DNA of 35,764 nucleotides, from contig JBLWGC010000015.1 in NCBI GenBank assembly GCA_048772705.1, positions 1-35,764 of the forward strand, read 5' to 3'. The first letter of the stretch is position 1; each line of letters begins with the position of its first letter. Under the pieces are notes generated by a model. It did not search any database. It saw only the letters and a program-made list of their open reading frames with translations, and had not been told where the DNA came from. The position numbers were made by a program, and so were the translations under genes. Below are positions 19,865-30,900 of the stretch, one piece after another. The DNA comes from Leidyana gryllorum EB-2025a. Lineage: Eukaryota > Apicomplexa.

Positions 19865-21278
19865 TCATTCGAAATCTTTCTTCGAGAAGAAGTCATCCAA
19901 ACCTTGCACGGCAGCCGATGGACGACCTGTGTCGTCAACTTTAGAGGATTCCAGGGCTTTGGCTCTCTCTTCCTCTTTCTTTATCCTCTCGAGCACTTCT
20001 GGATCCTTCATGGGATCGTAGTTGTCCAGAGTGTGCCACTCAGGCTCGAGGAACCGAACCAAATTGCCCTCTTTGAACATAGCTTCTCGGTAATGCATTC
20101 TGTCTTTATAGAACTTGCCGACACCATTCTGGACATTATTCGCCCATTGACCTTCATACTTCCTTCCATCCGGCCACTCCAACAAACCATCGCCCTGGAT
20201 TTTGCCCTTCTCGTAATGCCCGATGTAACGGCGACCATCCGGCCATTGGAATATACCATAGCCTTCTTGATGGCCTCTCACCCACTGATTTGATACTTAT
20301 TGACACACCACTTTGATGACAACTCACATTTCCGTCGTACCAGCGGCCGTCGCCCCACTCGTACTTCCCTTGGCCATGAATCAGACCCTTATCCCAATAA
20401 CCCTTGTAGTGTTCGCCATTGTTCACCCGCAGTTCACCCTGACCATGCTTCAACCCGTCCCTGCTCAAAAGATATCGAAAGCGCAGGAATCAGTAAACTC
20501 ACGCAAAATTGCCCACATAGGTGGCACCAGAGACCTGAATCTCTTTACCACGACCGCTCCGCTTATCTCTCGAGAAATTGCCGTAGTAAATGGACCCATC
20601 TTTGAACTGGTATCGCCCATACCCATCAGCCATCCCGTCGATGAACTCTCCCTGGTACTTGGCCCCGTCCTTCGCAGTATAGGTACCAAGACCTCGAGCT
20701 TTCCCATCTTTGAATTGACCGACATAGGTAGAGCCATCAGGATAAGTGAGTTTTCCCACGCCATGAGGACTGCCATCCCGCCACTGACCTTTATACAGAC
20801 AGTTACGCTCGATCGCGGTCTCCTTGGCATCCGAAGGAACCTCAAACACTTTGCCATGCAGCGGATCTAATCGGAAACCGTCTTCATCAAACTTGCGCTC
20901 CTGGGGCGTCACGGGACTCGCTGCTTCCGCAGCCGCACCCACTTGCGTCATCGGGGGCAACGCGCCCCCCGCCAGTGGCGAAGCTGCTATATTGAGCATG
21001 CTTTTAGAGTCAGCTCGCTTCACTCCAGAACTCAGACTTCGACTCAAACTCCTCCGAGCTGCCTCGGCAACCGGCCCAGTCTGCGCAGAGTAAGCACATG
21101 TGATGACGATCAAGAGGTCCAAATGGTCGCCTACCTTGCCCTTGAGTTCTTTCAAGTCATCCTCGGGATTTTCAGATCTCTTCGGTGGCAGAGTTGGATC
21201 CTCCACGGGCTTCTCCGGAGGATCGAAATTGTTGTCTTGCCACGTGTTAGTGTCTGCTTTCTTGCAGGCGTTACCCAT
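19865..21278 (-). CDS. MORN-repeat protein C with N-terminal lipidation signal (4 exons, ~424 aa)
   Basis: Exons are 21278-21135, 21080-20503, 20460-20328 and 20284-19865, with introns of 54, 42 and 43 bp. MGNACKK offers Gly2 for myristoylation and Cys5 for palmitoylation. A disordered ~130-residue region precedes the block GKVFEVPSDAKE, equivalent to GRVFELDETDHE in protein A. About ten MORN units follow (YVGQFKDGKARGLGTY, YKGYWDKGLIHGQGKYEW, YIGHYEKGKIQGDGLLEW). The terminal motif is diverged (HYREAMFKEGNLVRFLEPEW), and a charged helical C-terminal extension (KDPEVLERIKKEEERAKAL) is unique to this copy. The 54-bp first intron is stop-free and in frame, so it could be retained. The start lies 48 bp beyond the VPS26 stop. 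Confidence 0.88.
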
Positions 21279-21326
21279 AGGTTTAGTTAAATGTGTCGTT
21301 CCACTCTACATGCATCGCACACAGGG

Positions 21327-22729
21327 TCAAACCTCAATCGACTGTTGTGGCGTTAGGCTCCTAGGCATCAATTCAAATGCTTCGAAAGCCACCTCAGGAT
21401 TGGGTCTGTCATTTCCATCACGCACGAAGAATATTTCTTGCTTCTTGAAGTACCTGTAGGGGCACAGAGCGATGTGTTTGCAGAGACACGTGCGATAGAC
21501 GCGAACGTACCGTCTATCATCTTCGTCAACTAGCACCAAGTTGATGACGTATCGAACCGAAAAGACATTGTGAATGTTCTCATATGTTGGAGTCAAATGC
21601 AGCCCCTTCAGGAACATCCTCACGGGTACCGACTCTCCTGATCGAGAGGCTGGCTGTGGCCGTGAGTCAATGACACCACACTCACCTTTGGCTGGTGTCC
21701 CATCCATGAGCTCAAACTTGGTAACGATAGAGTTCTCGTACAGTACCGGCGCATTGTTTGAGTTGACCACTTGCTGCTGAGTGGAAGGCTCATACCCACC
21801 GTGATGATCGGCCTCCCAAGTCCCGCCGCCATTGAAATAGGGAGTTACTCCGCCTACGGTTTCTTGACGGATGAGGTCCAACTCCATGTGTTTAATGCGC
21901 AGTCTAACTGCACTGAAGTGAACCTGCAATGGACGAAGTGGCTTTGTGGGGAGCGAGTTTGGAGAAGGCATGATTTACCTTTCCTAGGATGCACCCATTC
22001 AGCGAGTGTACACCACTTTTTAGCTGTAACTCAATGTGGAGGCACTCCTCAATACCGACCTGTGGACACAAATTGGATCGGGGATTCCACATCTTACATC
22101 AATGCGAACGGGAGTGGGTGGCACGGGTGGTGCCTTCTGGTTGTGGACGACAAAATCGACTTCGCGAAATATGGTTCTATTATAGGGACGAATGAGTGTC
22201 AAGCGAAGGAAGTATCGCAACCGCACGTTGGTGCCGTAATAAGTTTCATGCGGCATATCGCCAGCCTTAAACTTCCATTCATAAGTACGGGGATCCTGCA
22301 GAATACCTTCCCATACCATTTCCACACTCTTCTTGCAGCCTGATCCCACCTGGAGGTTCCAGGTCTTTACTCATACTGAGGAAGTCGCTCTCCTTGGGAC
22401 CCCTCCCGGACTTCATCTCGATCCGTCCAATCATTTCTATCTTAAGCCCGTGATGCTCAATGGCCTTGCCCGGTTTGAACTGCACAGCCGCGACTCCGGA
22501 TATATCATCACCATCCTGAGGATCGTTGTGTGGCGAGGCGGTGGTATATCTGGCCTCACTTGGAACACCAGACCTTTGTCTGAGGGCCTGTCATATGAGA
22601 ATGGAGCTCGAATGCCACCAGGCTTCTTATGTACAGCTAGATCCACTGTCACAGTCGGCTGCCCTCCAAATAAAGATGCCAGCTGTGGGTGGAGTAACAC
22701 GAGTGCCTGATATCATTTTTACTCACCAT
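21327..22729 (-). CDS. VPS26: Retromer subunit VPS26 (8 exons, ~357 aa)
   Basis: VPS26 is the arrestin-fold subunit of retromer, which recycles cargo from endosomes. Exons are 22729-22727, 22682-22560, 22515-22350, 22306-22098, 22059-21979, 21923-21686, 21637-21511 and 21453-21327. Matching family blocks are KAIEHHGLKIEMIGRIEM, PHETYYGTNVRLRYFLRL, VGIEECLHIELQL, RLRIKHMELDLIRQETVGG, FELMDGTPAKGESVPVRMFL and FSVRYVINLVLVDEDDRRY then FKKQEI. The length is normal (human ~327 aa), with a ~30-residue insert after VGGVTPYF. The first coding exon appears to be the ATG alone (22727-22729), joined to CTGGCATCT across a 44-bp intron. An upstream ATG near 22767 would overlap EMC3 and is not in the right frame after splicing. 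Two introns (48 and 57 bp) are stop-free multiples of three. Confidence 0.93.
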
Positions 22730-22762
22730 ACTGTGTCAAAGAATAAGTGGTGAATTTTGGAC
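22730..22762. promoter_or_regulatory. 33-bp head-to-head spacer between VPS26 and EMC3
   Basis: Only 33 bp separate the start codons of two divergent genes. Both promoters must therefore overlap this spacer and probably the coding or first-intron sequence of each gene. The spacer is AT-rich, with no recognised core motif. Confidence 0.5.
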
Positions 22763-23792
22763 ATGGTGGCCATCCATCTCGACCCCCTAATATGTACCTG
22801 GATGTTCTTCCCCGTGGTGGGATTGACATTGGGAACCATATTACTGCGACAAGGGATGACTATGCTGTTCAAGAAACCTGGAGAGGTCGCTGGGGGCAAT
22901 CCTATGATGCCGGGAAAAGCTCCGACTCTGGCTGAGGTTCACATTGGGTGAGATTTGACTGTGTTATCTCCTAGAGTGGTGGCTCAGGAATGTGACTACT
23001 GCCTCGAAACTCACCCGAGCCGCTTCGGTGATGATGACTCCGGCCAGTCTGCTGGCGCGAAGACGCTATTGGGTCGGCAAGGAGGAAGACGGCAAACTTT
23101 GTGACCCTCCTGAGATTCCTCAGCAACCTCTGCAGGCAATGATGAGTGCTGGTAAGTCAGGTGCTTTCTTTTGTAACGCGTTGTGCCACTACAATTTGCT
23201 GCCGCAGACCCATCCCAAATGGCCGGTTCCATGATGCACCACATGTCGTCATTGGTGTTGAACGGTGGGTTGGCTTATCTCATTAGCTACCTGTTCTCGG
23301 AGTCGGTTGTGGGCAAGACCCCCTTCCCGCTCACCGACACGTTCAAGCCCCTGCTACAACGCGGAATGGACGTGCCAGACCTCGACGCCTCGTACATCTC
23401 GGCTCTGTCGTGGTACGTTCTGATATTGTTCTGCAGTTCAAGCTTCACCTTCTTGCTGGGGAAATTGTTTGGCGGCAGTGAGTGTTTGTTGCCCGATCGG
23501 TCCCTCGTACGATGCCTTTTCTGTAGTGGGGAAGATGAACATGTTGGCAGCGATAGATCCTATGATGGGGATGGCAATGGGCGGTGGGGGTCAGGGGGCA
23601 CCGCTCCCCGGTCTTTTCGGGGGAGAGCCCACAAAGCAGTTTGGGCAGGAGGCAGATTACTGGAAAATCCTGGTAAGCCAGAGAAGGATGAGAGATTGTC
23701 TCGGCGGTTGAATTCAATTGTGTCTGCAGCCTCAAAGACCTTTCCTCCCAGAAGCCGAAAAACGAGCTCTGGCTGTGTTAAGTAGATCATGA
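22763..23792 (+). CDS. EMC3: ER membrane protein complex subunit EMC3 (5 exons, ~275 aa)
   Basis: EMC3 is the Oxa1-superfamily core subunit of the EMC, which inserts tail-anchored and multipass proteins into the ER membrane. Exons are 22763-22947, 22988-23151, 23208-23477, 23527-23672 and 23730-23792, with introns of 40, 56, 49 and 57 bp. The N-terminus has LDPLICTWMFFPVVGLTLGT (family LDxxIRxWVxxPI, first membrane segment), then SLLARRRYWVGKEEDG (family SFLTRKYYFNNPEDG). The hallmark block is TPFPLTDTFKPLLQRGMDVP followed by LDASYISALSWYVL. The tail is Met/Gly-rich with a final helix (LPEAEKRALAVL). The length is close to the human protein (261 aa). The stop codon overlaps the start codon of the next gene (ATGA at 23789-23792). 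Confidence 0.93.
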
Positions 23793-26700
23793 GCATCAAG
23801 AATGTTCTTATATGTTGTTGTCTGTGGCTAGTTAACGCTGTGGAACTGTACACATATGATCCAATATGTTTCCCGACTGAATTGAACACATCAGTGTCGC
23901 AGAATACCGTCATCAATGACGAGGATTCCGATCACCTCAAGATCCCTGTCCTCACGGAATTAGCAGCTCTGGACCAAGACTCCGCATTCCAGGTTCTCAG
24001 CTACCGCGAATTCAAGACAATGACTGAGGACCCCACAGACCGCACCGGCTATTTGGTCCAACTCACGAGCACTGGGAACCACCCAGTCTTGATAGTCCAG
24101 GGCCACCGTCAAAGCCTACTCTCGCTCGAAAAGCTGATGAGCAGCATTACTGCGATTCAAACTTCCAGACTACGCTTCCTAACGCAAATGGACCTCCAGG
24201 ACCGCTTTGTACAGTGCTCTGGGACTGTTGGACCCATATACCTCGCTGCCTTTGAGGAACAGCCAACAGACGTCAGTATGACTGTCTTCCTGAACCAATT
24301 CACTTTCGTCAGGAGATCGCTGGAGCACATCAGTCGGACTTTGCAACGACAGATTGTGAGAGACTCACCCCCGGGCTCGAACCCCAACCCTCGACCACGT
24401 ATTGTGCTCGTCGGCTACTCGATGGGAGGGTTTGTGGCTGCGAATGTGGCCGTTCACTGGCTCGTCGATATGGTTAGAAGCTGTACCACCACCACGGGAG
24501 GGATTCTGATGCCCGTCGACTGTGATGCCGGGTTTGTGGAGCGTTGGCCGTTTGACATTGTCACTACCTTCACCGTGTCTTCGCCGCTCCTCCAAGCTCC
24601 CAAGGCTTTGGGTTTGACCTGGGAAGCCATATATCAGGACGTTGCCCAACACATGATGGAGGTTGAAAGAAAGCTGAGAGTCGATTGGTCGCATACCTTC
24701 CCATTTTTCATCCACTTCTGTGGCGGCCAGAGTGATCCGCATGTTCACTGCGCTGTGTCTGGTTTCTCGTCACCCTATGACTATTTGGGGGGTAAATTCT
24801 CTCTACAGTTTCCAATGCTCGACATATTGGGCATCACTATAGTGGACACCGAGAGCGGTACATATGAACCTCTCCAAGATGTGGACTTCTTACATCGCAT
24901 ATTCTCGCCTGCTATCCTCTATGCTGCGCAGTTGGACATGTTCAAGTCATATTTGGGTATTGACTGGCAGTCGCGATTCGCCCGCACGTCGGATCTGAAC
25001 TATGTGATATATGGGCTGCTCTTCAACATACTGCACGACAGAATAGCCGAACCGGTCAGTGTGGCTCAAGGCGAACGCAGCTACAACTTTGCCTACATGA
25101 TGAAGCGATGGAAGCTGGATGGGGATATGTCTTTGGAAGAGACCTATCGTCAGCAGGTCAAAATCATCAAGACTCTTTTCCCTTCGCGGGGTATCGCATC
25201 CATCAACCCGGATGACTACAACCCTCTTGAGATCTTAGCCCGCGTATTTCGACTGCAGCCGGATTTGATGAGGAAAGAAGTTATCTGGGGCCCGAAGATT
25301 CCCTTCGTACCCTCAAGTCACCTAAGCCAAAGCCTTCCCCCGCTGAATGTTTCAGATACCACTCTGGAGCACCTCAGTGTGGACATTGATCTCTCGAGCG
25401 GGACCTTCTTCACTCTCGCTAACGTTCCAGAGAGAATCATCTCTTCGCCTCACGCCATACAGGTTCTGAGGATCCCGGTGGAAGCGTACAGCGACAGCAC
25501 GCGGCGTCTACTCGGTGGCGGTCAGAGAGCTGTCATGACGGTTGGGGCTTTGGCCGACCCGGAAGTGGATAGTTTGCTCATGTATTGGGTCTACGGAGAC
25601 TTCACGACCATTCAGAGTCGACGAGACTGCAAACTATTGCGCATGGAGGCTTTGGAAAGCTACTCTAACACTGTTGACTTTCCGAGCGGCAGACAAGAGC
25701 AGCTCCGGATGTTCTTGGGATTCTTCCCACTCCCGATAGGCTCGGCCGAGCTGTCCCAGAATTCGAACCACTCCGTCGGCTTAGCCTTCCAAACCCTCAC
25801 CACCAGTCCACTGTACATTTCCCTGAGATTGTCGGTGGGAGAGTATGCTGCTCGTGACTGGATCAGCCGAGCGTTCAATCCTTGGGGCTACTGGCCTGTC
25901 ATGACAGTGACAGCTGCCACTCGTTGGCGCGTACCCACGTTCGGGCAAGATGTGGAGACCCTCGAGGACAATCGATGGCAGCCTTTGCGACTCCATTCAC
26001 ACAATTTCGCATTTATAATCAACTACGAAGGGAGAGTGTCTCTCCCTTCCGCGACCTCGTGTGTCTGGCAGTGGTCCGACGCAGAGAGCCCTCTGATCCG
26101 CAAGTGTTCGACTCAGTTCCGTCCGAGGCGAGAGACCGAAGGTCGGGGAGAATGGACTCTTTACACGAGAGAGCGCTGGGCTACGGGAGTGCAGTCTCTC
26201 CAAGAGATCCAACAACTGCGAATGGGGCCCGCTCGATTGGACCAGAGGAGTTACGGACCCAAGCCGCTGCCAGAGTATGACAACTCCACTGTGGGTCAGC
26301 CTTTGGACACGACGCAGCGGATTCAAATGTACGAAAGCGCCGCGAAACGCGAGTTGATCACCACGATTGACCACCTGATCAAAGGGCAATGGCTGCCACT
26401 GGTCACTTACAGTATGTTATTCACTCTGTTTCTGCTCGGATTCAATCGGGTGGCGATGGCTTATTGCTCCCGACAGACCTTCGTGCCCACCCATACGGCG
26501 CTGGTAGCTCCCTCACGAGATGCTAAGCACATCATCAAAGGTTCTCTGACGGCCTTGGCTTATGTCCTGTTCCCTCCACGGAAACCCGGAATGCTCAGTC
26601 TGTTGGCGCAGACATGGCGACGTATGTGGCCAGCCGTCATAGTTTTGATTATCTGGGCGATCCTGCTGACGGTTTTGGGGAGTGAGTCAAAGTTTTGGTG

Positions 26701-27932
26701 TTTGACGTTGAGATCCCCCATTCCTGTCAGATTTGCATAGGAGTTCAACGAATCTGGAGGCTGCTGCAATGGAGTACGAAGTTCGAGATCTGTTCCAGGA
26801 TCTACCTGGGATCGGTGTTTTTGGGATGGTGCTCTCGATCTGCTCTCTCACGTACATTGTCATATGCTTCGGCGGCTTGGCGGGTACAATGGTGGGTTTT
26901 CTGTGCTGGAATTGGATCAGCTTTGTCGGATTGTGTGGCAAGTTGTCGACTTGGAAATATCCACGGAGAGGGACGTGGATGTGGATCGGTTGCACTCTTG
27001 TGTTGAGCATCCTGAGTTTGACCTTTTGCCTCTTTGTACTCTTCCTCATGCCGACGTTCGCCATGATGTTCAGTACAGCGGGCATTTTGATTTTGCTTAT
27101 GGTGCATAATCTCCTCAAGATATCTCATTCTTCTCGTGGAGAAGCAGACCCGGCGCTGCCTGAGATACGGGAGCTCGTAACCCCTCGTCTTTGGACGTTG
27201 CAACGGACCTCCATCCTGCTGGAGGCCAGCTTCTTGATCGGTTTGTGCATATTTGGATCACTGCATCTTTGGTCCCAACTGCACATTGGGTGGCCCGCCA
27301 AGTACGGATACTCCAGCTTCATCTCCGCCCTCTGGGCCACTGGGCCTCGCCTGATCTATCGCAAGGATTTCTCCACCTATCTGCTGACTCTTGGGGCGCT
27401 GATGGATCTGTACATCGTCCCCTTTTCTGCCGCTGCCCTCGTCATTGGACACGGATGCCACTACGCCCGACGACGAGAGGTCAAATTCCAGATACGACGA
27501 CTGGAAAGAGCTCGCAGAAAAACCGTCTCCGCCCTGCAGTTCATGGAAGCTGCTCGCGGAACCCACATACTGGAGGAACACGGAGACCTCTTCAACAGCA
27601 TGGCCACTCCAGACGGCGATCAACCAGTCGCTGAGATCACCACCACAGCCGTGAGCGAGCTGTCGAGCGATCAGACCTTCGCACTGCGCTTGAGCAAGGC
27701 AGCCTTGGGAGCGGATCGAGACCGTAATGTTTGTTCCACCGTTGGTGTTCTACTTTGCCTGACTTCTGTGGGGGGGCTTCTTGCCGTAAGGTAAGCAGCA
27801 AATCGACCCGCCACCAACACTTGATCCACATATTTTTTCAGGATGACGTCCCTTAATATGGTACTCGTCCCCTCTGTTATCGGTTTGCTGCTGATGACAG
27901 GAATGGAGATTTACATGACCATCATGCGCTAA
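23789..27932 (+). CDS. PGAP1: PGAP1-like GPI inositol-deacylase, active-site Ser present (3 exons, ~1347 aa)
   Basis: PGAP1/Bst1 is an ER hydrolase that removes the inositol acyl chain from GPI anchors, allowing ER exit. Exons are 23789-26681, 26731-27790 and 27842-27932. A signal peptide or signal anchor (MSIKNVLICCCLWLVNA) starts at the overlapping ATG. The lipase domain shows HPVLIVQGHRQS (family PVLFVPGNAGS), IYLAAFEEQ, and the nucleophile elbow VGYSMGGFVAANVA with Ser 211 (family VGHSMGG). These are followed by FCGGQSD (candidate acid) and DVDFLHR (candidate His). A long luminal region comes next, then at least seven membrane segments in the C-terminal third, including WPAVIVLIIWAILLTVL. 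At 1347 aa it is larger than the human protein (922 aa). Assignment to the family rests on these motifs and topology. Substrate is inferred. Confidence 0.82.
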
Positions 27933-27963
27933 TTTAGCTAGCCTTAGTTAGTACCCGAAAAGA

Positions 27964-30900
27964 ATGATGTGGCGATCATTGATTATTTGTATAACTTATG
28001 TATTTGCACTACCCGAGCGCTATCCCGTACAACACGGTGACCCTCAATGCTTTGTGTATACAGAGATCGCGGCACACCATCGTCTCCCCGGGCTAGAAGA
28101 AGTTGAACCCGGAGATGCCGACGAAGAAGGAGGAGGGCCGCCACCCCGCTATGTACCTCGTACACCTGAACCTGTACAGGCTGCAGACCTCTTGAGTGCA
28201 TTCAACTTGACATGGGCCGAACTTCCTCCAGAGTTGCAACAGCTAGCATTATCGAATATAACCTCCCCCTTATTCCCAGCATATGCAGACGAAATAGCAA
28301 GTGAGTATCTGGGATCCCGAAGACACCTGGTGGAGCCGCTAGTCAAACTCACTAAGCCTGAGTTTGCTGATCGGACAGAAAGCGAGTCCCGACGCTGGCC
28401 CGGCTCGCTCGTTCAATTAACATACACCGGACGACAACCATTATTGCTTGTCCATGGCGATCGCAAGACGATGGCAAATTTGGAACGTTGGGTAACCTCC
28501 ATCCGAGCTATCGCACACGCGCGAATGGAGTTCGAACGACTGGCCGGTTTGCGCGATAGATATGCGGGCTGTGAAAGTACCATTGGGCCGATCTTCCTGG
28601 CTGCCTTTGATGGTCAACCAGTGCTGCAGAGCATCAACCTGTATTTGAATCAGGTGGCTGCCACTATGGACTCCCTGGTTTACATAGCCGACATTGTGAA
28701 AGACGCTAGTCACCGGCATGGTCATGTCGCGCCTCGTCCGCGCATTCTTATCGCTGGCTACAACATGGGTGGTACTGTAGCGTTCCATATAGGGACAGAT
28801 TTTCTTCTCGATTTATCCCGGCATTGTGATGTATATGAGGATGGCATGTTGATACCAAAAGCTTGTGATGTCGAGTTTCAGGACAAATGGCCATTCGACA
28901 TTATTGGTGTAATGACCGTGTCGAGCCCGATCCGTCAACACCCTTATCCACTGAATCTGGCGTGGGGTGGTCTATTTACCGATCTGATCAACAAAGTGGA
29001 ATCAGCTCTGGATCATCTTAGTGTGCATTGGGGCCGAATGATTCCTTTTTTCCTCCACTTCTGTGGCGGTCAAAGTGATGCCCAGCTACAATGTATTATC
29101 TCTGACTTGGCCGGCATCCGAGAAGCTGGACTTGTGACCAAAGCATCAATGTCATTCCCCGCTGTGGATCTGATGAACTCTCCCACCACCAATTTGGAGG
29201 AGTTTGAGATTCTGAAAGACGTCAATTTTCTGCATCGTGTCCTCTCCCCGCTGATGCTGTTCGTCAGCCGGGTGAGTGTTCTCCAATACTATCTCGGAGC
29301 CGACTGGAGGACGAGGCTGACCAGACCTCAAGATGTATACGCAGCTGTGGTCCCATTGGTATTCTATCTGATGCACAAGAACATCGCCGAGCCGATCTCC
29401 AAAGTTCAGGGTGAAAGGAGCTATAATATCGCTCATTTTATCAACAGAATGCGGCTTTGGAATGCCACTACACCTGAAGAAGCATACGAAGACTGTCTGC
29501 GTTTCGTACTGGTGATGCTTCGGTCACAAGCTCTGTTGGTGATTGACGTCGAAACCAACAGCCCACTGGATTTGTTGGTCAAACTGTTCCGTACAATGCC
29601 AGCGCAGATCAGTCGATCATATATGTGGGGATCATACACTCCATTCGCTAATACTGGACTTCTCACTGCCGACGAAAGTGGCACCGTTCGAGTCGATCCT
29701 GGTCGTCTCGACAGTCGCTCTATTTCCGTTGACATGTCAGGAGCCACGTTGGTTCATATAAATGATCCGGTCGAGACCCTCCATATGGATGTACACAGTA
29801 TTGTCATTCTGGAGCTTGAGGTCACTGAGTACAGTCAAACAATTACGCTCGAAATGCTGGTGGATCCGGAAGTAGAATCAGTGGTGGTGAGGGAACGAAG
29901 AGTATTTGCTGACACACAGTGTGTTTCGTAGATGTACTATGTGTATGGCTCAGCGGATGACAATGGACCCGATCTGTCCCAGATGAAGGTTCTGGCACTG
30001 GTAGACAACGCCGAATGCCCCAACACGGTGCAGTTCCCGAGTCGCAGAATTGAACAGCTAAGGCTGCTGACGAGCATTGTCCCGGTGCCAAGTAGACTGC
30101 CCAACGCCACAGCACTTGTGGGCATAGCTCTGACGGTTATGACTCCCTCCGACATTGTCATACTGGGCAATTCTAACCCAAGTCTCCACCTGACCGCTGA
30201 TTGGATAATGCGGAGTCTCCCATCCTGGGGCCCCTGGGACATCATTGACGTTGCGGCCACTACCGAATGGCTGATCCCGCTGCACGGAGCTTCGGTTGAG
30301 GATCTCGAGGACGGAGGGTGGGAGCTTCTTAGAATTCACTCTCACAATTTTGGGTTTCTGATGAATGCTGCCGGAAGGGCAGTGGTGCCAGCGGCCAACC
30401 AATGCAAGTGGATATGGGATATTGCCACCGATCCTCTTCTTCGGAGATGTGAAATGAGATTTGCGCCCCGAAGATCCACATATCGGCGCCAGGAATGGAA
30501 AATGTACTCCAAGTTGACTTGGCGTCAGCACGAGAGGGGTAGGTTGGTTCCAGACTACGTACCTGAAGCAGGTGCTAACGCAAGTGCAACGGCGACCCAA
30601 CCCCTTCAAATGACAAACGATGTGACTCTGGCGGCTGTCTCCATTCAAAACTACTTTCAACTGAAGAGAGACACGCTGGTTCGGTACCACGGACTCACAG
30701 TCCTCTCCTTCATCGCATGTACACACATCTTGTTGCTGGGATTCAATCTGGTAGCGTATGCGTATGCCACTCGAGGAACGGGGGTCAGTATGAAATTTGT
30801 ATCGTTGGAGGGAGATCTCAACGTGAATCGCATAATGCGGCGCTTTGTAACCTGTTTGAGCTACACACTCTTCCCGCCTCGGAAACCTGTCGCCCACAGT

